From Monarcha castaneiventris obscurior (Eukaryota; Chordata; Aves; Passeriformes; Monarchidae): DNA of 64,000 bases. Location: contig JAMPIT010000566.1 of NCBI GenBank assembly GCA_026261815.1, forward strand, positions 32,513,001 through 32,577,000, in the 5' to 3' direction. Below are positions 34,863 through 46,421 of the stretch, in pieces. Position numbers and translations under genes: made by a program. Under the pieces are notes generated by a model that saw nothing but the letters and a program-made list of their open reading frames with translations, searched no databases and was not told the DNA's origin. Each line of letters starts with the position of its first letter. Positions within the stretch are counted from its first letter, which is position 1.

Positions 34863-36299
34863 GTACCTAAAATCAGTGCCTCCTGTTTCAGATTAGGGCC
34901 CTATAGACAAATCTTCGAGAGAAAAAAATGGTGAAACCCTTGCTAAAATTTCAAGAGGAAGTGCCCTGGCTCCCAGGTAGCTGGTCCCCCTGACAGTGGT
35001 TGTTTGGGGCTCCCAAGCCTGCTGAGCCCCTGGGAGAGCAGCAGAGCCCACAGGCTCCTGGCCACGGGGCAGAGGCAGCCAGCCCTGCTGGGGCTGAGGG
35101 ACAGGCTGGGAGCAATGGGCTGCTGCTAGACACAGACCATGGATGGGCATCCAGGAGGCTGATGGAATTTTGTGATTATCTCTCATCACTCAAGGGCTCT
35201 GAGCACTGAGTTAACTTGCCTGATTTTTAGTATTAAGGGGTTCTTACTGCTATCACTGTTAAAATAGCTGTTTCTCAATACTGAATGTCAAACACATATT
35301 GCAGGCTCCTACTTCCAGACGTCAGAAGGCAAAGCCCATGGAGAAAGGTAAAGATACCCTGATGGACACAGCTTTCTCTACTTTAAAGGCAGCAGCTCCT
35401 AGTGATTCAAAAGAAAAGGGACATAGCTACTACATTTCCTCTGCCTGGCCTTTCTGAGGCGAGCAGGCGCTGTTTTAACTGGCAACTGTGCCAACCCTCC
35501 TTTTTCTTTTCCAGCAGCCTCCGATTCTAGGCAGACCTGAGGCACAGAACAGCCATCATCCGTGTCCACAGACAGAAATATAAACCCAGCCTAAGCACCA
35601 AGAAGTCATTACTGGATTCTGAACTGTCTCGACTCCTTACCCTTGTGTCTGCTGAAGAAAATAGGGCAGAAAGTCTAAGAAGAGTGTGTGTGTGTGTGTT
35701 TGAGCAGCAAAGCTAAAGGTATCCCTGGGGTTGCTGGGACTCTAATTTATCACTGTTCCCTGTGCAGAAGCAAATACACTGATATTTGCTGGCTATGGAT
35801 GCCCCTGGAATGGGAGGCTTCCTCCCACTCTGGCAAATCCAAGCCATGTTTCATTACAGGAAATATACATCTAAGGTGTAAACACTTGCACAGACTTGAG
35901 CCTGAAGCATTGACCTGATAGAGACCTCAGCCGGAGCTGGACTATGCCCAATGTCAGCTGGATATTTCTTTTTTGTTTATACCTGCTTTTTATCCTGTTT
36001 GTTGCTTGGTTTTAGCACAGATGAATTATTTCCACTTCTTATCCTCCAGAGAAACATCCATTGACTGCAGTAACATCTTGCTTAAAGGAAGACGGTGCTG
36101 AGCAGAAATTACAGCTGCTGTGGGAACACAGTGTGTTGCTGTGCCCAGCTGCTGACTGCAGCCAAGGTATTTCAGTGCAGGTTTCTGTTTTTAGGACAGT
36201 AGAAATCTGTGACTATCAGAGCACCTGGGAGAGCTGGGTTCACTGTTTCTTCCTAAGACAAGGGTAAGGGGTGTGGGAAGGTCTTGCTCCTGCCTGTAA
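34863..36299. other. Unique DNA with a GC-rich pocket
   Basis: About 34960-35160 is much richer in G and C than its surroundings and holds overlapping frames on both strands (98 and 60 codons minus, 69 plus) with no domain. A 17-base GT run lies at 35683-35699. Nothing else is recognised. Confidence 0.5.
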
Positions 36300-36585
36300 C
36301 CCTCTAATGGGAGATTACAGACAAGACTGAGCCAGACTCTGCTTTGTGGTGGGATGAGAGGCAGTGAGCACAGGTTGCAGCAAGGGAAATTCTGATTGGG
36401 TAGGAAGAATTTTGCACCACAAAGGTTTCCAGACACTACCCAGATAGTTTGCATGGATCTTCCCCACAGAGACTCTCAAAATATGTCAGGACAAGCCTCT
36501 CAGAAATCTGATCTAGGTTTTACCATTATGAGCAGACTACCCAGCCTTCAAAGTCCCTCACAGCATGAATGATCCTGTGAATCTC
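36300..36585 (+). mobile_element. CR1 LINE 3' end, diverged
   Basis: Plus-strand CR1 3' part. GAGCCAGACTCTGCTTTG, GATGAGAGGCAGTGAGCACA (CR1 GACGAGAGGCAATGGGCACA region) and GGGAAATTCTGATTGGG are followed by AATATGTCAGGACAAGCC, CTGATCTAGG and AAAGTCCCTCACAGCATGAA, then TGATCCTGTGAATCTC as the mutated terminus. Several short deletions and many substitutions suggest it is older than the 39.6 kb copy. Confidence 0.8.
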
Positions 36586-39500
36586 TCCTTAGAATTCCAG
36601 ATACAAAAGGTAAGAAGATCACTTTCCAATAAAGCTGCACAGGCACAGATACATTTGGGTGAGCATCCAAGATAGCAGTGGGGGAATTTTTATAAAGGCA
36701 TTTTACTTTTTTACATTTTGCTTTTTTACTTGGCAGGTGTTTTTTCAAGATACCCTCTCAGTGACATACTTGTCACAATCACCTCTGACTTGCAAAAGCC
36801 TTTTGCAGTCAGGTGCTGCTGGGAGCCATGAAACATTTACCTGGGGATGCATCACAGCCCAGAAAAGAATCTCTGTCTTTTCCAGCTTCCAGATCTGAAG
36901 TTACTAAACATGCCTTGAACCACCCCATGCCTCCCATCTCAGAGAAAACATACAGTAATTGGAGAGTAAACCTTTCACTGGAAGGTAAACTAAAACAAGT
37001 AACTATGCATTTGATTTGGCCATGGAAAGTATACAAAGATTACTGCACCCCAAATCCATGTGTGACATGCATGTGGTTTGTGAGTCTGGGAACAACATTC
37101 ATACCTTCTTACATCCTTCTGAGATGTTCAGTGTCTGTGCCAAGATTCAGTGGAAAGTTTATTTAAAAAAAATGCTATATTTTATTATTGTATTTTTCAA
37201 CTTCGTAAGAATTTTAGAGCCACAGAATTTTAAGCTAGACTTTTTAGGTGGTTAAATTTTTAAAAATAGTATACATAACACTTTTGAGTTTCTACAGGTT
37301 AGAAGGTTGTAGATGTAGCAGGTTAAGTTGTATGAAGAGTCATTTTTGCTCTCACAAAATCGAACAGTTGACTGTGGCCAGAATATTATATTAAGAGTAA
37401 CTGGATTCATCTTGTTCTTGAAAACAGATATAAAACTTTTATTGGAAGAGTACTAAAAAAAGTGAAATAAAGCAGAGTTCTGGACATTTTCATACTTAAT
37501 TCTAATGTTCATCAAAACAATTTCCATTCGTTTCTCCCCATTTTTATGCTTCTTCTTTTTTTGACAAAATGTTCAAACATCAAACTGTAAGTAACTTGAT
37601 GGGATCTGACATCGCAAAGAAATCTCCAGTCAATGGGCTGCTAGGGCAGCTTACCTAAAAAATATGATTTTTAATCTCTTCAGGCTGGAGATAAAAACAA
37701 ACCAACCATTTGGGAAATCATTTCTCGGGGAGGGCAGGGAGGCTCAGCGAGATTTCCCCATCAAAAGGAGGTGCAAAGTAAAGGAAGCAATATGTGGAGG
37801 GAATCCCAGAAAGCAGTGAAGGTGAGAAAGCAGAGAGGGGGTGGATTAGGACCTGAAATGGTGGATTAGGAAGAGAGAGTGGGGTGTCTGCCATGGGGTG
37901 CCAAATGTCACCCTGCAGCTCCATTTGTGCATGGTGGGCATTGTTAAACCTGTATATCCATGTTGGACCTATCCAACACCTGAGAAAATGGCAAAGCACG
38001 ATTCCAGTGTACATGAAATGGCATATGATGCTCAACACCTAAATGTGGTGCATGTGGTGGTGTGGCACTTCACGGGAACAGAACTGCCTCATGACCAATC
38101 CCGTGAGCTACACCACACCGGGGAGCACCGGTGGGAATGGTACAGCACTCGGGGATAAAGCACTTATGCAAACAGGATCGCTGTTATACAAAATCTGGTT
38201 CTCATGTTTTAACCATTTTTATTTCTTTCAGTGAGTGGAAAAAATATCAGAGGAGGTGACAACAGCCACCACATTGTGACTGCAGTCTGCTCTCTTCTCT
38301 CCACAAGTCTTGGGAAAAAATAAACACAACAAAAAAAAAACCAGAGAACTCAGGCAGAAGGGATTTCCCATGAACCAAAGTAATTTCTCCTATAATGTGC
38401 TTTCCATGTTACAGATTTGATACTCCAAACATCTTTGAAGCAGTAGGAAAAGAGGTGACAGATATAATATGCCTTAGGGACTTGGAAAGTTAATGAATTC
38501 AGAGAAGTCCATGATTTTATGTGAGTGTTTTTAAGTCAATTCTCTCAGGAAATTTTTGGATTCAGGATTTTACATTTTATTTTGAACAGATCATGAAAAG
38601 TAGTCTTGAAACAGCACACTAAACTTGAATTGCAGTAATGGGCTTAAGGTGAGGCTGAGTAAGAAGATGAAAGATGTATATAACATCAGCTCACATGGTC
38701 TAAGCCTCTAAAGGTTTATCAGATGCAGAAATAACTTTGCAAACCCAGGAGGAGTGTCTGCAAATAAATACATCAGTATTGTGTGCTAGACAGTGTACTG
38801 GGTAATTTGAAAGTCACAACTGCTTTCTGAAATTCTGTGTTCAAAATTTACACCTCATTAATATTTATATTGGAGTCTGATAAGACCTGCAAATATTTAG
38901 TGTTTGACTCGGAAATATTTCAATTAAGGAAATGTGCTTTGAAGTGCTATTTTGAGCTCACCTGGCAAAGACTGGACAAAGCTTGATGTTTCTAATTATT
39001 CAGGCTGACTAAGCACACTGATTCACAGAGAATTGCAGAAGAGTGCTGTATGAACCTAGCTGACTGCTGATGGATACCATGGTAGATGAATGTCACTCAA
39101 AAACTATACCTGAAGTATTTTTCACACTTAGAATTTGCATTTAATCATTGTATCAATGTCCCAGTATTAACCACGCCAGAATAAACTGTCTTGTGCATAG
39201 CATCAGCTAATCAAGGAAGATCCATAACACCCTTTGCTTGCTTTGCAAGGTCGAGTCTACCCAAAGAGCTGTTTCTACCAACAACCTCAAATCCTTCAGT
39301 GTTGTTACAATCAACAAGTCACTGACAGCCCTGAATGTCACAGGTATCAAGATAAGGGCCAGTACCCACATTTCCTGTCAAGAGACTCCTCCTAATGCCT
39401 AAATAACTGGCACAGCCCTTTCTGAGGTAGCAAATAAGAGCAGCTGTAGGAAATGCGCTTGTGGCAGGTGACTGAGAATGAGGAAGGCTTTGGCCTTTTC

Positions 39501-39619
39501 TGTTTCAGAAATCTGAAAGGAAGAAAACCCATGTGAATGTGTTCTTGTGTGTCTAATTGTACACCACAGAACACAGATTTTCCCTTTGCCTCTACCCACT
39601 TCTCATGGAATTATTGTGC
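36586..39619. other. Unique non-coding DNA
   Basis: No recognised element. The longest frame is 117 codons (36813-37166 plus), without a domain. Two copies of GTGGATTAGG spaced 20 bp apart occur at 37841 and 37861, and an A-run lies near 38330-38340. Confidence 0.5.
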
Positions 39620-39774
39620 AGCAAAGTTGGGGATGCCCCATCCCTGGCAGTGTTAAAGGCCAGACTGGATGGGGCATTGAGCAGCTTGGGCTAGTGGGAA
39701 GTGTTCCTGCCCATGGCAGGGGGGCTGGAACAAGATGATCCTTTCCAACCAAAATCATTCTGTGATTCTATGAA
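39620..39774 (+). mobile_element. CR1 LINE 3' end, well preserved
   Basis: A 155-bp CR1 3' terminus on the plus strand, the copy closest to the family pattern in this window. GGGGATGCCCCATCCCTGGC, GGCCAGACTGGATGGGGC, GTTCCTGCCCATGGCAGGGG, AACAAGATGATCCTTTCCAA and the end ATTCTGTGATTCTATGA are all as expected. CR1 makes no regular target-site duplication and none is seen. Its low divergence suggests a younger insertion than the others. Confidence 0.95.
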
Positions 39775-40452
39775 AACACCCAGGTCTGTAAGTCAGGTCC
39801 AGAAAGACACAAAAATAGTGGATTCCTATTTAATTTTCCAATCCTTGTTTGAAGTAATAAAGACCAGAGCATATTCTGTGGATCTTGTCTGTATCCTCTC
39901 TGATATATTGAATGTGTGTTAGAAAGCACATTTGAAAAGACAAATGTACTTATTTCTTCTAGTTAATTCCCTTGGTAATGATATACCTAAAATTAAATTT
40001 ACTGGGCTGTATTAGAAAACTTATCCCTTTTCTTCATTTTTAGTTACAACAGAAAGCCCATAAAGAATGGTACTATCTGCAATATTCCAAAGAGGCTAAA
40101 CCAGAAGCTACCAGGGACCTTGCAAGATGCCTACTAACTGCAAATCAGTGTATTACTTTCACATTACATCCTACAGCTCCTACTTGAAATGTGCTAGAAC
40201 ATCCACTTGGCTGAATAAATTGAGGATAGGATACAAATCTCACAGATTTCTGCATAGCATGAACCTTCCTGTCAAGAAGTGAAGGTTAGATGCACGCCAT
40301 GAAATACAACACTTCCACAGGTTGGAGTAGCTCTTTCAATGAAGTCCATGTCACAGGTTAAGAAGTGGTGAAGTTTGCTACTGATTCATTTTTAAGGTAA
40401 ATGCAGATTAGGAGGGTATTTAAATTGGCAATAAGGAATAAGCAATTGTGAA
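39775..40452. other. Unique non-coding DNA
   Basis: Nothing recognised. Confidence 0.45.
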
Positions 40453-40521
40453 ATAATGGTGATGATGATAATGAAGATGATGATGAAAATAGCAATAATA
40501 ATAATAATAATGATAATAATC
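40453..40521. repeat. Imperfect (GAT)n / (AAT)n microsatellite
   Basis: About 70 bp of mixed GAT, GAA and AAT triplets, irregular on the left and purer AAT on the right. Read on the minus strand it gives a spurious Ile-rich frame. Confidence 0.92.
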
Positions 40522-43500
40522 ATATGTAATTTAACAGATATTATCATGTCCCTAAATTGATGTGTGAAATGACACATATTTGCCTGGAGGACTTTCCAAC
40601 CACTTTGCTTTTAAAAGTCAAATGAAAAAGAATAGTATCCCGAACTGTAGTTGGAATAAGGATACAAGAATGTGCTAGGGTTAGGGACATGTTATTAAGA
40701 TGAGAATGACTAACATTATCAGCCAGATGGTGGACATCAGAGAGAAGCTGTGGCAGGAGCAGTGTGTTGGAAACACTGTGTGTTGGCAGTGATGCTGCTG
40801 TCATTTATGTTCTTGCAATGAAGTAGTCTTAAAAACTAGGGGCCTCAGTCTTTGTTTAAAGATAAGGCAAAAGCTTCCAAAAGGTGGCTGTTGAATGCTC
40901 ATAGGCTCAGAAAGTTCAGCCAAATATTTACTGAGAAACACTGCCTGCAACACAAGAGCAGAAAGCTTGTGAAATATAGCTCAGAAGTGTTTGGGATCCA
41001 CAGCACACACTGGAGTGAAAGATATGAAATGCCTTGTTTTCCATGAGGTTGTGACTGGATACTTGACCTTCAGTCCTCCAGACTGTGAAGGCAATGAACA
41101 CTTACAGGCTGGGGAATAAAACCAGTCCTGTTGGTTCTGGCCAGTCAAGCAATGCTCATTCTATTAAGTACACTGGAATAGTAAATTTTGAAACTTTTTT
41201 TCCATTTTTGGGTCCTGAAACACTGTTTCATAGAGGTGTGGAATCCCACACAGAAGGTGTGAGCACATTGCCTGACCATTTTTTTTTCCCAGGAAACCCA
41301 GACCACAGCAAGATACACAAGGACAAAGAAATTCTTATCAGCCTGCTCCATGTCATAGCCAAGGCACAGCCTGACATCCTGTTACAGGGGGAAGGAGAGA
41401 GGATGCCCCCCTTTCTCCAGAAAAATGTGGGACAAGACACTTTCTTCCTTTCAAAAAAAAGAAGCAGAGACTCCCCTTCTCACTGAGCAGCGAGGTGGCA
41501 GGTTTTATTTGGAAGTCCTTTCTCAGCTGTGCAGCAAGTCACCCACAGCCCTGTGATTTTCCTCTGCTGCAAGTGAGGTGTTACTGCTCATCAGCAAGGC
41601 TTGACCTCGCAAATCAAATCCCATTGTAAGGTCTGACACCATGCTGCATATGTAGTAAAAAGCAGATAAATTATTACCCAAGCTCTGTACATCCCACTGG
41701 AAAGCTACCTTTGGGAAAAGCTGTTCTAGTAGAGATCTAGATTAAAGATAGGAAACTATAAAGAAGACATATAGTTACTTCTTGTTCTGTAAATCACTGA
41801 AATAAAATTTAGATTGGCAAATGTGTCATATGTGCATGTGCTAAGAAACTAAGAAACATTTGGTTTTCTGTGTTCTGCACCTTTATATTTTCTGGGTCTG
41901 AAACCATTTGAGCACTGCTTGGCTGTGCTAAATCATTAGCATGTAGAGAAAACAAACAGTGTTCTCTCTTGGAAACTTGACTCTTACTTTTGACATTTTG
42001 TGGCTTTTCCTTCATCTGGAATAAGTTATTTGGGCATAAATAAGTGCTTTTTTGAGCCTGTAAAAATGTAAATGTAAAAATGTATTGACAAGAATGAACA
42101 TTCTTACTGGAGAGTGAGTGTATTTAGCCAACATATTAGCAATGACAAGGATATGAAAGGAACATGTGACATATACATAAAGAGCTCATAAATAGAATGC
42201 ATTAATGCCTTGAATGTTGAGGCTGTATTTTAGAGGTCACACCAATATATTCACAACTTCATTGTGGCTCAAGAGTGGCTATTAACCACTGTATTACACA
42301 AACTGTAATAGTAAATTTTACTAATGCCCACTCTCTTATTTATGTGACTTAAACTTTCATTCTCAGGTGCCTCAAAAATAATATGCTTATATTCAGCATC
42401 CTTATTTAGAGCTTGCATATTTAATGCAAAGAACTGTCCATGTCCTGTCTCTTCTCTATTATTAACAAGACATAAAGTAAGAGTAGTCAGAGTGCCCACC
42501 TAGGAAAGGTGAGATCTGGGGCTCAGCCCCAGCACAGATAAATATTTAATATGCAATAGTCACATTTAATATTCATGTCCTAATAATTTAATCTCTAAAG
42601 GAATGAGAGGCTATAAACCTCATCTTCCATGTGATTCTTCTAGCAGCATAGCTAGATCTGCATAGCCCTTTCCTCTGACTCAGACTAGAGGTAACCTTTT
42701 CCACAGCAGCAGATTAGCATTAGCAGGGTAAATTTTGGACTAGCTTATCCTGAATGCCTGCTCACTTGGACAAGAGCTGTGTCAACAAATTAGACAGGGC
42801 CAGGGAGTTAGTTTTCCAAGGACGTTATCCATGCATATTTTGGATGTAGCAACCCTGTCTTTGGAAAGTTTGGACAGTGTAGGTATTACCTCAGGAGCTG
42901 TGCTATGCCAAGTTTTAGATAATTTTATTCATTAGTAAAGTTGCTTCCAGGGCACCCTAGTCTTGCTTATGGATGAGTGAGGTTCTGATCCTGCATGTTA
43001 TCTTGCAGAGGTCCTGCTGCACCCCTCACATCTTTGGTTAATGTTGTAAAATTTTCGTCTCTTTCAGCTGTGTTTTGTAAACAGGGCTGCATAATGTGCA
43101 GATTTGTCTTGGGTTGCAAAGTCACAGGTCCCCATAGTAGGGCCATGAGCCCTGGGAGCTATATCCATCCCTGCAACTTTTCTTGTTTCAACCAGTTTTT
43201 TCATTTATTCCATTAGCTGTGCCTAAGGTAAATCCCTCTTGTGGGATAGCAGATATACCCATGGGCTGGGATAATTGATTCTGTGAACTTTGGACACCCA
43301 GCGCAGGGCTGAGGACTCTCTGTGGTGCTGAAACAGGCAGTGCCAGGCACTGCAGTGCTGGGCTCTGCCATGTGTGAGTGCTATAGTGGGTCAAGTGTAA
43401 GAACTCGCTGTGAACACACTGTATTGACATAAAAAGTTTTGAAATATGTGTAGTTATGATGGAGCTGCTTCCTGGTTTTCTTATGAAGAACTAGATGTAC

Positions 43501-45948
43501 ATGAAGCACCACAGAGTCCAGTCTGCATTTGGGGTGTGATACTAACATACAGTTTCTTTCTATTTCTCCTCTTATTGAATAATCTGCTGTGTATTATTCT
43601 GCATGATGTCATGATAGTGCAAATGTCATTTTGTTAGACCATCCCCTTGGAAGGAGCAACTCTGTAGACTTTAAAAAGAGCAGGTTTGGTCCATCAGCTA
43701 GGCAGGTAACAAAACACCGACCACAAGTAGAAGGAAAAACCCTTATCTTACTTAAAATTGAGCCAAAGAAATAGTCTCACAGATGCATGCCAAAATCTTG
43801 ACTGGTGCTTGAAGCTCTGAGTTTACCGGTGCCATGGTGGCTGGAGTCTTCAACGTCTCATTTTCTCAACATTATGTTGCATTGCAGAGTCTGTTGTCGT
43901 TAAGATACTTCATTGTGTGGGTTGCATTTTTTTTTTTTTCAAACAATGCTGCAGTTGCAGATGCTACTGCTATATTAAAAAACCACAGGATCACAAAACC
44001 CAGTCACACAGATAAACATAATCTAAACACCTATGAAACATTCTCAGAGTTGGTACAAAATTATATGATCATAGCTGAATTTTGGATAACTAACCAGGTA
44101 ATGCTAAAAAGCTGTCTGGCTGCGTGTGTCATCAAGACGAAAAATTGACTTAGTCTAATTAGCACTGCAGAAAAAAACCAAAAAGCAGAACCAGAAGCAG
44201 CATTTTTAAAGGGAGTCTTCTGGTGTGTACTCAAGACTGTGCAAACCCTGACTTAAAGTTCTTGTAATAAAGTTTCCTATTTATAGTGGAAAAGTAGGAT
44301 TTATAGTTTATTTGGAATTATGATTTATGATTCATAATGTCAAATACTAAAGAAATGAGAGTGTTTCTGAACTCTTAATCTTTCTAACCATTAGATTGGG
44401 AAGTTTTCCTAATACATGGTATTGACCGATGTTTTTTGCCTATTTGATGATTAACTCCTGAAATCAATTTGGAACTAACTTACTGCAAACTGGCTTTGAA
44501 AGTAGATCAAAGAAGGATTTCAGAATTACTTTATTGTATTTTCTGTTATGCTTATGCAGTAATCTGAATAAAGAGGATTTCAGAAGATGAGGGTGATTTA
44601 AAGTGAATCATTGGTAAGATACTACACAGTATTCACATCTAACAGATAGAAATAAGTTGATTTTTCATCTCATTTGGATGCTGAGGAAAATTATTGTTTT
44701 CATCATATATTATTCAGGTAACAATAAAATAGAGACCACATTTCACAGTAAGAAAGTAAGACATCTAATTTGTGGGATTTTTTTCTATTTCTGAAGAGTG
44801 AGACCTAAAAAAAGTAGCATAACTGCAAATAAAGCTGCAGTAGGTATTATTAATGATATTACAGAATCTGAGAAGAGTAGGGGTTTTCCAGATAAAAGTG
44901 CCTTTAGAATAATGCACTGGCTGACTTATACAGATCCTTTTCCTACTGCAGGGCTCTCACCGACATCGTAATTTCATTATGCACTGACACATTTAATGAA
45001 TGTACCCATTGCACACAGAAACTACCACTTTGATTCTCAGCCCTACGGAGTTGGTTTGAAAACTTACCTCTGAGTGACTTGAATAATCTTGGAAGAAAGT
45101 GGTGTGCTTAAAAAGAGACCAGCTGTCAATCTAAACTTTGAGGCATGGGCTGTTGCACGCCAGGAGTGCAGTGGAGGGTGATAAACCTGTGTTTGCATTT
45201 CAGATGACACTTCTGTATAAAAGGAACACCTATAAATAGTTTATGGAGGGTTAATTAGTGTTACCAGCATGTTACAGACATAAATAGATAGATACATGCA
45301 CCCCAACAGAAGGCAGCAGGTAGGGATGAGATACTGTTTTAGACAGCCTGTTCACCTGATGGTCTTGCTCCAGCTGGCTACAGCAATTTATTAAAATGTC
45401 TATTAATAATGTAGATAGGTGTAAGCTAAATTTATATATTCCAGCTGACTGCAGCATTCCCTACAGAGGTTTGGCTATATGTTTGGATCACTTCAGTGTG
45501 AGCTGGGAGTAGAAGTCAGGTCACCTGACAGGGGTGCCAGGGCTGCTGCTGTAAAAGCAGAGCACAAGTGTCCTGCTGGAGAAAAGGGCTCCAAGAGCCC
45601 AGCTCCATGAACACAAACATGTCTTTCAGTGCTCTGATCTGTGACAAGGCTCTGTTGGAGCACTGGCTTCTGGTCTTTGGGCTGGTGCAGTATTACGGAT
45701 AATAAAAATTCATGGGCAATTCATGGAGCTGTGGCTGCAGGAACTTCAGTCAGTCCCTGCATCACCACAGCACAGACATATTCTTCCTCTCTCTAACCCA
45801 GGTGAGCTGTAGTGTGATACAGCAGGAGAGAGGGTGGATGCACTCACTACCAATCAGCCTCTGACTATCTGCTCCTTTGAGGATAAGAGATATGGATGTG
45901 AGCTGCCCAAGGGTGAGGATGAGCCTGAATCCAGTTCTTCTAGTGTAT
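40522..45948. other. Unique non-coding DNA
   Basis: No recognised transposon or exon. The longest frame is 133 codons (41085-41486 plus), overlapped by minus-strand frames of 68-70 codons and without a domain. A 13-base T-run lies at 43927-43939, and a short near-repeat (TGTAAAAATGTAAA twice) lies near 42059-42081. Confidence 0.5.
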
Positions 45949-46010
45949 GCAAAGACATTTGTAAAAGGTAAGAAGAGCAAAGACATTTGTAAAAGCTAAG
46001 AAGAGCAAAG
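45949..46010. repeat. 28-bp tandem duplication, 2.2 copies
   Basis: GCAAAGACATTTGTAAAAGG begins a 28-bp unit at 45949. A copy with one change starts at 45977, and a 6-base third start lies at 46005. Confidence 0.93.
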
Positions 46011-46215
46011 TCTTTCTCAGTTTGCATTTGCTTTGGGAGTTATTTCAATTCAGGGCTTAATGTCCTCATTTCTGTACCTCCACACTGGACAAGACTGGGC
46101 TTTCAAAGTATTTTCAGCCACATCTTAAAGATGAGCAAGACACAGACCTCCCTTACCAGTGGGCTGCTCTGGCTTTCCATCCTGTAGTGCCACAGCATCA
46201 GTTCAAGAGTAGTGA

Positions 46216-46307
46216 TGCTTAGCATGAAATCACCTTCCTAAATCAAATACAGTTTTCTTGGTGCTTAGCATGAAATCACCTTCCTATATCAAATACAGTT
46301 TTCTTGG
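46216..46307. repeat. 46-bp tandem duplication
   Basis: Two adjacent 46-bp units (46216-46261 and 46262-46307) differ at one base (CCTAAATC versus CCTATATC). Near identity points to a recent event. Confidence 0.95.
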
Positions 46308-46359
46308 TTTCTAGGTGTACTTATTTCCTACATGTCACAGGGTAGGACTGTTAGCTACA

Positions 46360-46421
46360 GGGAAAGGGCTGTGGGTGTGTGGGTGTGTGGGTATGTGTGG
46401 GTATGGGGTAGAAGGGAAGGG
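46360..46421 (+). repeat. G-run array (G-quadruplex candidate)
   Basis: Nine runs of three or more G lie within 62 bases on the plus strand, with loops of two to seven bases. They start at 46360, 46366, 46373, 46381, 46389, 46399, 46405, 46414 and 46419. The middle is a small GGGTGTGT minisatellite. This satisfies the usual four-run G-quadruplex pattern at least twice. It sits about 50 bp right of the 46-bp duplication. Confidence 0.85.

Noticed and set aside
40392..40577. Ile-rich small frame resembling a membrane segment
   Set aside because: Direct translation of the imperfect GAT/AAT microsatellite.
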